A stretch of DNA of 25,986 bases, from IMG/VR virus record IMGVR_UViG_3300044617_000210, positions 1 to 25,986 of that record. One strand, 5' to 3'. The stretch comes from a virus. The notes under the pieces are model-generated. The model was not told where the DNA came from and did no database searches. It worked only from the letters and a program-made list of their open reading frames with translations. Numbering within the stretch: the stretch's first letter is position 1; each line of letters begins with the position of its first letter. The position numbers and the translations under genes are program-made. Positions 6,091 to 12,537 of the stretch are shown here, piece by piece.

Positions 6091-6102
6091 CGCCTAAAGT
6101 TC

Positions 6103-6468
6103 CTAAGACTCTCCGACCTCGACCCATGCGAGGGTGTCCTCGTCCCACGCCCACGGACCGCCCTCCTCGGGCATCGGCGTCGGCGCATCCCATAGGGCCG
6201 TGTCAGGATTCAGCACCCATGACGGGAACGGCTGCGGGGGAATAAAGGCACCGTCAGGGCCAAAGTCGGGGTCGAACGTGTAGCCGATCCCGGCGTAGTT
6301 GTAGCGGAAGGGCGTCCCGCCCGTGGTGTGCTGACCGCCGTGCGTGTTGTACGAGCAACGCACCGCACCGTAGTAGTCCTCCCAGTCGGTGTCGCCCTCG
6401 TCCTCGTCTTTGCCGACAATGACCTGCGTGACGACGTTATCCGCGTTCAGATATGCGTAATGAGCCAC
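6103..6468 (-). CDS. Conserved aquatic-phage tail-module protein
   Basis: A 121-aa protein beginning MAHYAYLNADNVVTQVIVG and containing the hallmark segments SYNTHGGQH, FRYNYAGIGYTFD, AFIPPQPFPSWVLN, LWDAP and WDEDTLAWVEV. I recognise this pattern from a small protein common in cyanophages, pelagiphages and aquatic viral metagenomes, usually beside tail fibres and without a proven function. I use GTG at 6468, five bases after AGGAG, rather than the GTG at 6474, because it gives the family's usual MAH start. It directly follows the glycine-rich adhesin gene and precedes the control region. A role in the tail fibre or adhesin complex is inferred. Confidence 0.8.
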   Translation of the reverse strand: MAHYAYLNADNVVTQVIVGKDEDEGDTDWEDYYGAVRCSYNTHGGQHTTGGTPFRYNYAGIGYTFDPDFGPDGAFIPPQPFPSWVLNPDTALWDAPTPMPEEGGPWAWDEDTLAWVEVGES

Positions 6469-6476
6469 AGTCACTC

Positions 6477-7325
6477 CTAAGCAAAGGTCACGGTGTCAGA
6501 GGCACCGGCAGCGGTGATCGTGTAGATGCGGCGACCACCCGAGGTAGTTGAGGTCTGCGAAACGCCGCCGGAGAAAGACGCCGTATTTCCTTCTGGAATA
6601 GACAAGATGACGACGCCGGAACCACCAGAACCAGCAATCCTGCCGCTGCCAGCGCGGTGTCCAGCGCCCCCGCTGCCAGTGTTTACTGTACCGTTCCCCC
6701 CGCTAGCAAAGTAATCAGCCGACCCTCCACCTCCGGTTCCCCCCGCAAGACCGACGGCCGCGCCGCCGTCCAACCCTCCTCCACCACCAGCGCGCGTAAC
6801 TGACGTCCCAGTAATATCGGAAGACGCCCCATTGCCGCCCGTGTTTCCTGATACAGAACCGCCGCCGACGCTGGCTGCGCCTCCTCCGCAGGCGCCATAA
6901 TTACTGCTTGCACCGCCAGCGTAGCCTTGATTAGCAGTACCCGCGCCGCCTGCGTAGCCGCTGCTGCCACCGCCTCCACTGCCTCCTGACGCTCCGGCAT
7001 ACGAACTGCCGCCAAGTCCTCCGCGACCCCCTCCGGTACTTGATACGGTGCTAAACGTTGTCGTAGAGCCGTTGCTTGATCCTCCCCCTCCAGCCCCGAT
7101 GACGACTGAGTAGGCAGTGCCGGGCGATAATTCAAGGCTTGACTCTGCACTTGCGCCACCGCCAGAGACTTGTCCCGGTACGTTGCTTCTGTAGCCTCCC
7201 GCGCCGCCTCCCCCGGTCATACTTGTCGCTGTCTGGCCACCGCCACCGCCGCCAGCGATGACAAGGTAACGAACGTCAATTGTTGAAGGCTGAACAAGAA
7301 AAGGGTTGATAAAAAGGACTGTCAT
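6477..7325 (-). CDS. Glycine-rich tail adhesin
   Basis: A 282-aa protein. After a short N-terminal part it reads VRYLVIAGGGGGG near residues 18-30, followed by about 200 residues of GG-x-GG segments and a small C-terminal beta region (RRIYTITAAGASDTVTF). The YLVIAGGGGGG entry motif and the glycine runs are typical of phage receptor-binding tips, where polyglycine-II helices pack into a lattice and variable loops touch the receptor, as described for S16 gp38. It starts inside the end of the tail-fibre gene (ATGA overlap). Receptor recognition at the fibre tip is the likely role. Confidence 0.82.
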   Translation of the reverse strand: MTVLFINPFLVQPSTIDVRYLVIAGGGGGGQTATSMTGGGGAGGYRSNVPGQVSGGGASAESSLELSPGTAYSVVIGAGGGGSSNGSTTTFSTVSSTGGGRGGLGGSSYAGASGGSGGGGSSGYAGGAGTANQGYAGGASSNYGACGGGAASVGGGSVSGNTGGNGASSDITGTSVTRAGGGGGLDGGAAVGLAGGTGGGGSADYFASGGNGTVNTGSGGAGHRAGSGRIAGSGGSGVVILSIPEGNTASFSGGVSQTSTTSGGRRIYTITAAGASDTVTFA

Positions 7326-8293
7326 GCCCGTGTCCCGATGATGTAAACCTTAGCGCCCTTAGCGCCCGTGCCTGCCGTGTCAATGTCTATGGTGATCTCG
7401 GCATCATCGGCTAGAGCAGAGTCCGTGATAGTCGCGGCTGACGCCGCCGTGGTCGAGGTCTTTTCGTTCGCGTCGATGCTGAGTTTCGTGCCAAGGATTG
7501 AGGAGCCGCCCTCATTTATGTCAAAGGTAGGCGTGCCAGACGTAGACGCCGTAGACAGGGACGCCCGTACCGCCGTCACGGTCATAGCGAAAGGCATACG
7601 AAACGTGACCTTAGCCGTGCCCGTCGTGATCGCCGTTGTCTCGTCACTAACCGCAACCGCCAGGACAACGGGGTCCGGTGCCCACTTCACGCCAGACGCC
7701 TGAGCGGAGTCGGCCTCTAGCCGCCTGCCGTTAGCGCCCACGGCGACATTAGTGACCGTGTCTGCCGCGGTGCCGACTAGCAGATCACCCTTTGCCCCGA
7801 TGGCGTAGTTGGTGGTGTCCGCGACGTACTTGAGGCCAAGGGTCTGCCCTGAGTCAGCGACTAGGCGGTGCTCGTTAGTGCCCGGTGCAAGGTCGTCCAC
7901 GGCTGATCCCGTGGACGTAATCAGGGCACCTTTCGTGTTCTGAATTAGGGCTTTTAGGACGTACTGCCCGTGAACGTCCGTAGACGTGTCGTTTACGTGC
8001 GCATTAGGCTCATCGAAGTCACGGGCCGAAACGCCGTGGTTCACGGGGGCACTGGCACTGTGAGACACGCCACTCGTGCCGTCCACGCCACGAGTAACTG
8101 TCAACGTAGTACCAGATGCAGCAGTGACCGTAACAATTTCCTCGGTCACAAGGTCTTGGTCAATGATCAGCGTGTACGGGAAACTCGCAGGAAACCCTGA
8201 CGTAGAAGCCACAGTGATCGACGTGACACTAGAGTTGATGCCGCTAGAGAGAGTTGTCCTAGCAGCCGTACTTGAGTAATACCTTCTTGGCAT
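7322..8293 (-). CDS. Tail fibre protein
   Basis: A 323-aa fibre. Residues about 12-90 form an N-terminal beta domain (TLSSGINSSVTSITVASTSG, then TRGVDGTSG). A linker ARDFDEPNAHVNDTSTDVHG follows near 90-109. Two imperfect copies of a roughly 38-aa shaft repeat lie at about 120-157 and 167-205 (compare EHRLVADSG with GRRLEADSA). The C-terminal domain (about 210-320) looks like a jelly roll. The shaft pattern is common in trimeric phage fibres. The N-terminal domain resembles residues 27-96 of the neighbouring adaptor, suggesting related folds. ATG at 8293 has GAGAGG upstream. Confidence 0.78.
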   Translation of the reverse strand: MPRRYYSSTAARTTLSSGINSSVTSITVASTSGFPASFPYTLIIDQDLVTEEIVTVTAASGTTLTVTRGVDGTSGVSHSASAPVNHGVSARDFDEPNAHVNDTSTDVHGQYVLKALIQNTKGALITSTGSAVDDLAPGTNEHRLVADSGQTLGLKYVADTTNYAIGAKGDLLVGTAADTVTNVAVGANGRRLEADSAQASGVKWAPDPVVLAVAVSDETTAITTGTAKVTFRMPFAMTVTAVRASLSTASTSGTPTFDINEGGSSILGTKLSIDANEKTSTTAASAATITDSALADDAEITIDIDTAGTGAKGAKVYIIGTRA

Positions 8294-8301
8294 CGTGCCT
8301 C

Positions 8302-9195
8302 TCAGCGGGTGTAGTGGCTACGGATCGGGTAAAGTTCCTGCAAACGCTTCACTTCCTCCTGCAAACGCATCTGATACATCTGCAGCATGTAGCGGCCCAG
8401 TTGGCTAGAGCCACCCACGGGCCGCATGTTGGAAGAGAAGTCAGCCTCAGCGGACATGCCCGACAAGTGCGGGGTGTCGAAGAACGGCACCAGTCGGTAA
8501 GCCGCCCCCAGGCGGATCACATCCTCAGAAGAAGCCGGTAGGCCAGTGACCGTCACATAGTCATCAGAATCATTAGTCATCGTGGTGGGCTGCTTAGAGA
8601 ACACGACCCTGATGGGTCGGCCAGGCACCACCATGTCGTACACGCTGATAGTCACACCGGACGTGAACACGGACGGGGCAGCCTGCCTGTCCACGCGCCA
8701 GCGGCGCAGTGGAATCCACTCACGAGTGGGGCCGATAGTGCGCCACGAGGCAGCCATCACCTGCTGCGCACCCACAGGCAGCGGGTAGGTGAGGATCGCA
8801 GGGGAGAACGTGATCTCTGTGGAGCCGATCCCAAACAGGTCCGGGTACACGGCCCTGATGGACTCGTTCAACACCTGCTTGATCAAAGTCCTGGGGAACA
8901 GCGGTGACGTGACCACGCGGGCACCAGAAGAGTGTGCCGCTGCGGTGGTGCCACGGTAGCCGCGCCCATAAGGCGCGACAGTCACCAGATTGTTCTGCGT
9001 GTCCACCGAGTCCACCCACATCAACTCGGAGCCAACCTCAATGATGCCCCGGCTAATAGCGGACGTGTCAGCAACCGCGAAGGTCGTGCCATTGTTCGTC
9101 AGGTTCGCAGTCAAATGCGTGGACTGATCCTGCAGCGTCGTGAAACCAGACAGGTACAGGAGCGTCTGATCCACCATTTCAGTGAACGTGCTCAC
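8302..9195 (-). CDS. Head-to-tail adaptor
   Basis: A 297-aa protein. An inserted beta domain lies at about residues 27-96 (TFAVADTSAISRG, then YGRGYRGTTAAAHSSGARVV). The helical part includes LIKQVLNESIRAVYPDLF and a C-terminal arginine-rich helix (QEEVKRLQELYP) followed by IRSHYTR. This mix and its position between capsid and fibre genes fit a podovirus gatekeeper/adaptor comparable in role to T7 gp11, joining portal to nozzle. GTG at 9195 overlaps the stop of the 105-aa gene by GTGA. Confidence 0.7.
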   Translation of the reverse strand: MSTFTEMVDQTLLYLSGFTTLQDQSTHLTANLTNNGTTFAVADTSAISRGIIEVGSELMWVDSVDTQNNLVTVAPYGRGYRGTTAAAHSSGARVVTSPLFPRTLIKQVLNESIRAVYPDLFGIGSTEITFSPAILTYPLPVGAQQVMAASWRTIGPTREWIPLRRWRVDRQAAPSVFTSGVTISVYDMVVPGRPIRVVFSKQPTTMTNDSDDYVTVTGLPASSEDVIRLGAAYRLVPFFDTPHLSGMSAEADFSSNMRPVGGSSQLGRYMLQMYQMRLQEEVKRLQELYPIRSHYTR

Positions 9196-9509
9196 GAGTC
9201 ACCCGCCTTCACGTAAGCCGCAGCAGCCTTAGAGGTAATCAGATGGGCAGGCGGATCTTTCTCCGCGTTATAGGCACGGCCAAGCCGTTCAGTTGCCTGA
9301 CGTGCAGCCGTGATCTTGTCCATCGTCGTGCCCTCCGGCTGGATGCCATCCTTACGAAGAGCCTGATACGCGGACAGTTCCCGCTTCGTCTGCTCAAACA
9401 TGCCCTGCTTCGGGCTGTTGATCACCGCAGTCACACTGATGTTCGATGCTTTAGCGCACTCAGCCCACGAGCGGTGATCCTGCGTGGGGCAGCCAGATCG
9501 GCAAGCCAT
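9192..9509 (-). CDS. Conserved small phage protein (MACRSGCPTQDH family)
   Basis: A 105-aa protein starting MACRSGCPTQDHRSWAEC, with three cysteines in its first 18 residues, followed by a helical segment with GIQPEGTTMDKI and a C-terminal alanine/lysine-rich part. I recall similar small proteins with a CxSGCxTxDHxxWxEC start in other actinobacterial phages, near the head-tail genes. The cysteines and histidine could bind zinc. The function is unknown; its place between the repeat protein and the adaptor suggests a virion or assembly role. Confidence 0.7.
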   Translation of the reverse strand: MACRSGCPTQDHRSWAECAKASNISVTAVINSPKQGMFEQTKRELSAYQALRKDGIQPEGTTMDKITAARQATERLGRAYNAEKDPPAHLITSKAAAAYVKAGDS

Positions 9510-9511
9510 AT

Positions 9512-10369
9512 CTAGTCTTCCTCAATGTAGGAACCGAAACCTGCAGCAATCAGGGTTGCCCGCTGCGCCGGGGTGATCGGGTTGTTGCGGCCACCCAAGA
9601 AGTAGTAGTCAGCCTCAGCCAGTTCCGTCTGCGACGGAACCTCCACCTCAGTGACCACACCGTTCTTCACGATCAGCGACAGGCCAGCGTCAATGGGGTA
9701 ACGCTTGAGCAGCCAGTCATCCGTGATGGACCGCTTAGCCGAAGCCATACGCAGCCGGAATACAGGCGAGGCAGTGGCCTGAAAGGCGGTGGCCTCAGCA
9801 CTCATGCTGGCCGTGCCGAACTTGCGAATGAACGCAGTGCCTTCCATGGTGGCCAGGTCGCCCTCAAGGGCTGCCTCACCGAAGCGGATCTTCACTGGCT
9901 GGCCAGTCGTAAACGTGGCCGCCACATCGCCCGTGAGGGCGGCAGTGGCGAACGTGACACGCACACCCGCTGACACTGAGCCGGTGTTGCTTGCCAGGGC
10001 AGCCGCACCTAGTGCTTTACGCACGCCGGTAGCAGTAGCCGCACTGTCAGCCGTCATGGCTGATGAGCCACCGAACAGCACCGCACCGTCCGCTGTGACC
10101 GCAGACTCAGCCACCAGGGCTGAGGCGGGGGAGCGGAACGTGGCATTAGCCGAACCAGCCAGCACTGCATCGAAGTCGGCGGTGATCGACACAAACAGTG
10201 TCGCCCTAGCCGTAGCCTGCAGGTCGGACTCAACAGTGAGTCCCGCAGCACCAAGAGCCTTCCGGGTGCCAGCCGCAGACAGGGCAGTGTCCGAAGTGAG
10301 GCTTGCCTGCCCGCTGCTCGTGAGGCCGACACCCAGCAGGTCAACTACCCTGCTGGTGATGTCAAACAT
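9512..10369 (-). CDS. Alanine-rich 20-aa-repeat structural protein
   Basis: A 285-aa protein whose residues about 22-215 comprise around nine imperfect repeats of 20-21 aa with alternating small and hydrophobic residues. The block RKALGAA occurs at 36-42 and again at 117-123, 81 residues apart. The pattern suggests a beta-solenoid or a trimeric fibre shaft. The C-terminus (YYFLGGRNNPITPAQRATLI, then AAGFGSYIEED) is a small helical domain I associate with actinophage minor structural proteins. The N-terminus MFDITSRVVDLLGVG resembles that of the nozzle-like protein. The start shares one base with the stop of the 127-aa gene. A capsid spike or tail appendage is inferred. Confidence 0.65.
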   Translation of the reverse strand: MFDITSRVVDLLGVGLTSSGQASLTSDTALSAAGTRKALGAAGLTVESDLQATARATLFVSITADFDAVLAGSANATFRSPASALVAESAVTADGAVLFGGSSAMTADSAATATGVRKALGAAALASNTGSVSAGVRVTFATAALTGDVAATFTTGQPVKIRFGEAALEGDLATMEGTAFIRKFGTASMSAEATAFQATASPVFRLRMASAKRSITDDWLLKRYPIDAGLSLIVKNGVVTEVEVPSQTELAEADYYFLGGRNNPITPAQRATLIAAGFGSYIEED

Positions 10370-10752
10370 CAGGACAGGGACAGGGTGATCGACCCGATAG
10401 CGAACTCAAGAGTGTCGCCGGAAGTGAGCGCCTTGCTGGCAGTGAGCGAGCCGTAGGCGAGGCGCGAAGGCGTGCCAGCGGAGTCCCACAGTTCAATGCC
10501 CACCACAGTGCACGTGGGCATGTTCGTGAAAGTCTCTACGGCGTCGTTGCTGATAGAGCCACTTGAAGCGGCAGAGAAGGTGATGTCCTGCCGTGCATAC
10601 GATCCGCCAGACACCTCGGTGCCCGCAGTGGCATCGTTGCCATTAGCGGTCACCAGGGCCAACTTGATCGGCGTGTCAGCCGAGTAGGAGGCGGTGCCGA
10701 CAAGAGCATCAAGCATCTTGTTCTCGGCAGTGTTGGTGAGATTGTCGGCCAC
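10369..10752 (-). CDS. Putative minor structural protein after the capsid gene
   Basis: A 127-aa beta-rich protein. It starts ADNLTNTAENKMLDALVG, has a central SYARQDITFSAASSGSISND, and continues VVGIELWDSAGTPSRLAYG before a short strand-rich end. I recall the IELWD-x-AGTP-x-LxYG pattern from proteins in phage structural operons, but not a proven function. The GTG start at 10752 has TAGGAG upstream. A hairpin terminator lies between it and the major capsid gene, so it is probably expressed at a lower level than the capsid protein. Decoration protein and tail component are both possible. Confidence 0.6.
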   Translation of the reverse strand: MADNLTNTAENKMLDALVGTASYSADTPIKLALVTANGNDATAGTEVSGGSYARQDITFSAASSGSISNDAVETFTNMPTCTVVGIELWDSAGTPSRLAYGSLTASKALTSGDTLEFAIGSITLSLS

Positions 10753-10800
10753 GTGTTCTCCTATTTAGCCGGGGTTTACAGAAAAGCGGGGGATGCCAAA

Positions 10801-10827
10801 GGGCCGGGGTCTTGTGAACCCCGGCCC
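10801..10827 (-). terminator. Terminator-like hairpin after the major capsid gene
   Basis: A perfect 10-bp GC-rich stem (10801-10810 with 10818-10827) and a 7-base loop lie 13 bases past the capsid stop codon. TTTGGCATC follows on the minus strand, a weak T tract, so partial termination with read-through into the 127-aa gene is the likely behaviour. Confidence 0.72.
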
Positions 10828-10840
10828 CTCAGCGGACGTG

Positions 10841-11776
10841 CTATGCGATTGAGGAAGAAGACTCAATGCGGTACAGAGCAGGCTCGCGGTAGCGGGCCCA
10901 TCCCTGCAGTGAGTACCAGCCGATCGGGCGGAAACGCATCAGGCGGTCCACAACCGGGCCAATCACCACGCCGGGCTCAACAGCGGTCGCCTCAGCGAGC
11001 GCCTGCTGGCCAGCAACAATGGTGCGGTACACCTTGATGCTAGAAGCACCATCGTTCGCCGTGAACGCACGCGGGGTTTCCACGAAGTACGCACCGTGCA
11101 TGACACCGACGACACCGCCAAGGATGTTGCCGACGTTGCCCTCGGTGTACTTACGGATGTCGTCGAAACTTCCGCTCCCGGTTTCTGCCCTAAGGTCATG
11201 GGTCACTTCGGGATGGCAATATGCGGCGTATAGTTGCCCCTCGCGAGGAACAGCCTTGTTCGCACGCAACTTTGCAACAACCTTACGGATGTCCGCAGCA
11301 GCGATGGTGTCCTCCGCAGCAACAGAGACCGTGGAGGTCGGGGTGGACGCGCCACCCGTGCCGTACTCCACGTTGGTGCCGCCGACAAGAACCGTGTTGA
11401 CCACGGCATCCAGCGAGTCAGCCATATTGAACGCCACAATGTTCGCAACTGCCGGGTCGATGTCGCTGAAAGCGAACTCACCCAACTTGCGAGTCTGCAG
11501 CACGGTGTTGCCGTACTCATTGAGCGTCACCGACACCGTGCTGATGTCGGAAAGCGCAACGGCATCCGGATCAGTGGTTTCAGTGAGAGTGGACGTGGCC
11601 GTGGCCAGGTCGTTGTAGATGGAGAACACGACCGACGATCCAGGCATAGCCTGCTGGACAGGGCGCTTGTCCGCGAGCGACCGCATAAGCGGCTGCGAAC
11701 GCAGAGCGAACTCCACGTAACGGTCATACGCTGCCTTTACAAGACCAGCAACAGCAGTTGTACTTGTGTAAGCCAC
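10841..11776 (-). CDS. Major capsid protein (N4gp56-like, HK97 fold expected)
   Basis: A 311-aa protein. Signature-like segments are LMRSLADKRPVQQAMPGSSV near residue 30, STLTETTDPDAVALSDI near 60, the strand VSVTLNEYGNTVLQTRKLGE near 80-98, and a C-terminal GWYSLQGWARYREPALYRI. I recognise the order as the N4gp56 family of major capsid proteins. About 415 such subunits would form a T=7 shell if the usual geometry holds. The gene has the best ribosome site in the window (AGGAGGTGA at 11783-11791, complement), fitting high expression. The scaffold gene lies upstream and a hairpin terminator downstream. Confidence 0.88.
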   Translation of the reverse strand: MAYTSTTAVAGLVKAAYDRYVEFALRSQPLMRSLADKRPVQQAMPGSSVVFSIYNDLATATSTLTETTDPDAVALSDISTVSVTLNEYGNTVLQTRKLGEFAFSDIDPAVANIVAFNMADSLDAVVNTVLVGGTNVEYGTGGASTPTSTVSVAAEDTIAAADIRKVVAKLRANKAVPREGQLYAAYCHPEVTHDLRAETGSGSFDDIRKYTEGNVGNILGGVVGVMHGAYFVETPRAFTANDGASSIKVYRTIVAGQQALAEATAVEPGVVIGPVVDRLMRFRPIGWYSLQGWARYREPALYRIESSSSIA

Positions 11777-11823
11777 AGTTCTTCACCTCCTAACAGTGAA
11801 GTAGTAGTCAGAAATGAAACGAA

Positions 11824-12324
11824 CTAGAAGGCGTCAGGACCCTGAGTGGTTCCGAAGATCACCTTGTTCAACTCCTCCGGAGTGCGGGCACTACGGATGA
11901 GTGCAGCCACCTGATCGGAGTCCCCGTCAAATGGCTGCCCCGTGGACTGCATTTGGCTAATCTGCGTCAGCCCCGAAAGATCAGGGCCACCCGCCTCACC
12001 ATCAGAATCCACAGGCGCAGGAGCACCGCCGAAGATTTCGGCGTTCTCCTCAACCCAAGCCGACACATCCTCCTCAGAGGTCATGTCCTCGGGAATGAAC
12101 TTTGCGATCTTCGGGCTCAAGCCCTTAGCCGCGAGAACATCCTTGACGCTACGTTCACGAGTCTGCTGAGCCAGCCCAGTAAGCCGCTCAGTCAACTCCT
12201 TGATCTGCTTCTCCTTCGCACGGTTCTGCTTACGCAGTTCCCGAAGGACGTTGTTATCGGAGCCGCGAGCGTCCCCGCCGAACTCGTCGTCGTAATCGTC
12301 GTAGTCGTCCTCAATGCCTGACAT
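11824..12324 (-). CDS. Capsid scaffold protein
   Basis: A 166-aa, strongly acidic protein. Its N-terminus is MSGIEDDYDDYDDEFGG, a coiled coil follows at about residues 25-60 (LRELRKQNRAKEKQIKELTE), then VKDVLAAKGLSPKIAKFIPE, and a C-terminal helix near RSARTPEELNKVI. The composition, the coiled coil and the position directly before the major capsid gene are those of phage scaffolding proteins, which guide procapsid assembly and then leave. ATG at 12324 is preceded by GGGAG. No protease gene is seen nearby, so exit rather than cleavage is likely. Confidence 0.85.
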   Translation of the reverse strand: MSGIEDDYDDYDDEFGGDARGSDNNVLRELRKQNRAKEKQIKELTERLTGLAQQTRERSVKDVLAAKGLSPKIAKFIPEDMTSEEDVSAWVEENAEIFGGAPAPVDSDGEAGGPDLSGLTQISQMQSTGQPFDGDSDQVAALIRSARTPEELNKVIFGTTQGPDAF

Positions 12325-12439
12325 GGCACTCCCTAACTGTTATGAGATGAACGCAGACCACAGCACCACTGGGGGGTGGGGCTGGCTTCTGCTACCGGGC
12401 TCAATACGCGCACAAGGGCCGGTCGGTCTTGTTGCGGAG

Positions 12440-12518
12440 TGGAGGTGCCAGGAATCGAACCTGGGTTATGGTTCGCCGCCGTCAGCGGGCTAAGCGATCC
12501 AACTGTCCATTCACCCCC
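12440..12518 (-). tRNA. tRNA-like element, identity unresolved
   Basis: A 79-nt segment has a 7-bp acceptor stem (GGGGGTG 12512-12518 with CACCTCC 12441-12447, one G-U) and A73 at 12440. It also has a canonical T-arm (CCAGG-TTCGATT-CCTGG, 12448-12464). The 47 bases between acceptor and T-arm include AGTTGGA, like a D loop, but no good D stem. The anticodon arm is poor: a 3-bp stem with a U33-type loop would read GAC (valine); an alternative fold reads CUG without U33. It may be an unusual or decayed tRNA, or a tRNA mimic that recruits processing enzymes. No CCA is encoded. Confidence 0.55.
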
Positions 12519-12537
12519 CGGTGGCTAAATGCCACCG
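12519..12537 (-). promoter_or_regulatory. Hairpin spanning the stop codon, abutting the tRNA-like element
   Basis: A 7-bp stem (CGGTGGC 12519-12525 with GCCACCG 12531-12537) has the loop TAAAT and includes the stop codon of the 385-aa gene. In the transcript it directly precedes the tRNA-like acceptor stem. No T tract follows, so it is more likely an mRNA 3'-end stabiliser or processing landmark than a terminator. Confidence 0.5.

Larger units (their letters stand above)
5791..6102 (-). promoter_or_regulatory. Non-coding control region with clustered dyads
   Basis: This gap of about 310 bases between leftward genes holds no credible ORF but many inverted repeats. They are listed separately at 5814-5836, 5837-5854, 5857-5892, 5911-5926, 5961-5977, 5972-5987 and 6068-6090. 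On the minus strand a TTGACG box at 5992-5997 lies next to the right palindrome, though no good -10 follows at 17-18 bp. A TATATG box at 5900-5905 lies just below the left palindrome. I infer a regulated promoter serving the 17-aa, 46-aa and 202-aa genes. The start site is not established. Confidence 0.55.

Noticed and set aside
6477-7325. PE_PGRS-like host protein for the glycine-rich ORF
   Set aside because: It lacks a PE domain, has the YLVIAGGGGGG phage-tip motif and sits between tail fibre genes.
9789-11618. Two 199-codon plus-strand frames (9789-10388 and 11019-11618)
   Set aside because: Both are shadows of the repeat protein and the major capsid gene, produced by GC-rich alanine codons.
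12440-12518. Annotation as a canonical tRNA-Val(GAC)
   Set aside because: The anticodon GAC can be read with U33, but the stem has only three pairs and no D stem forms, so the identity is left open.
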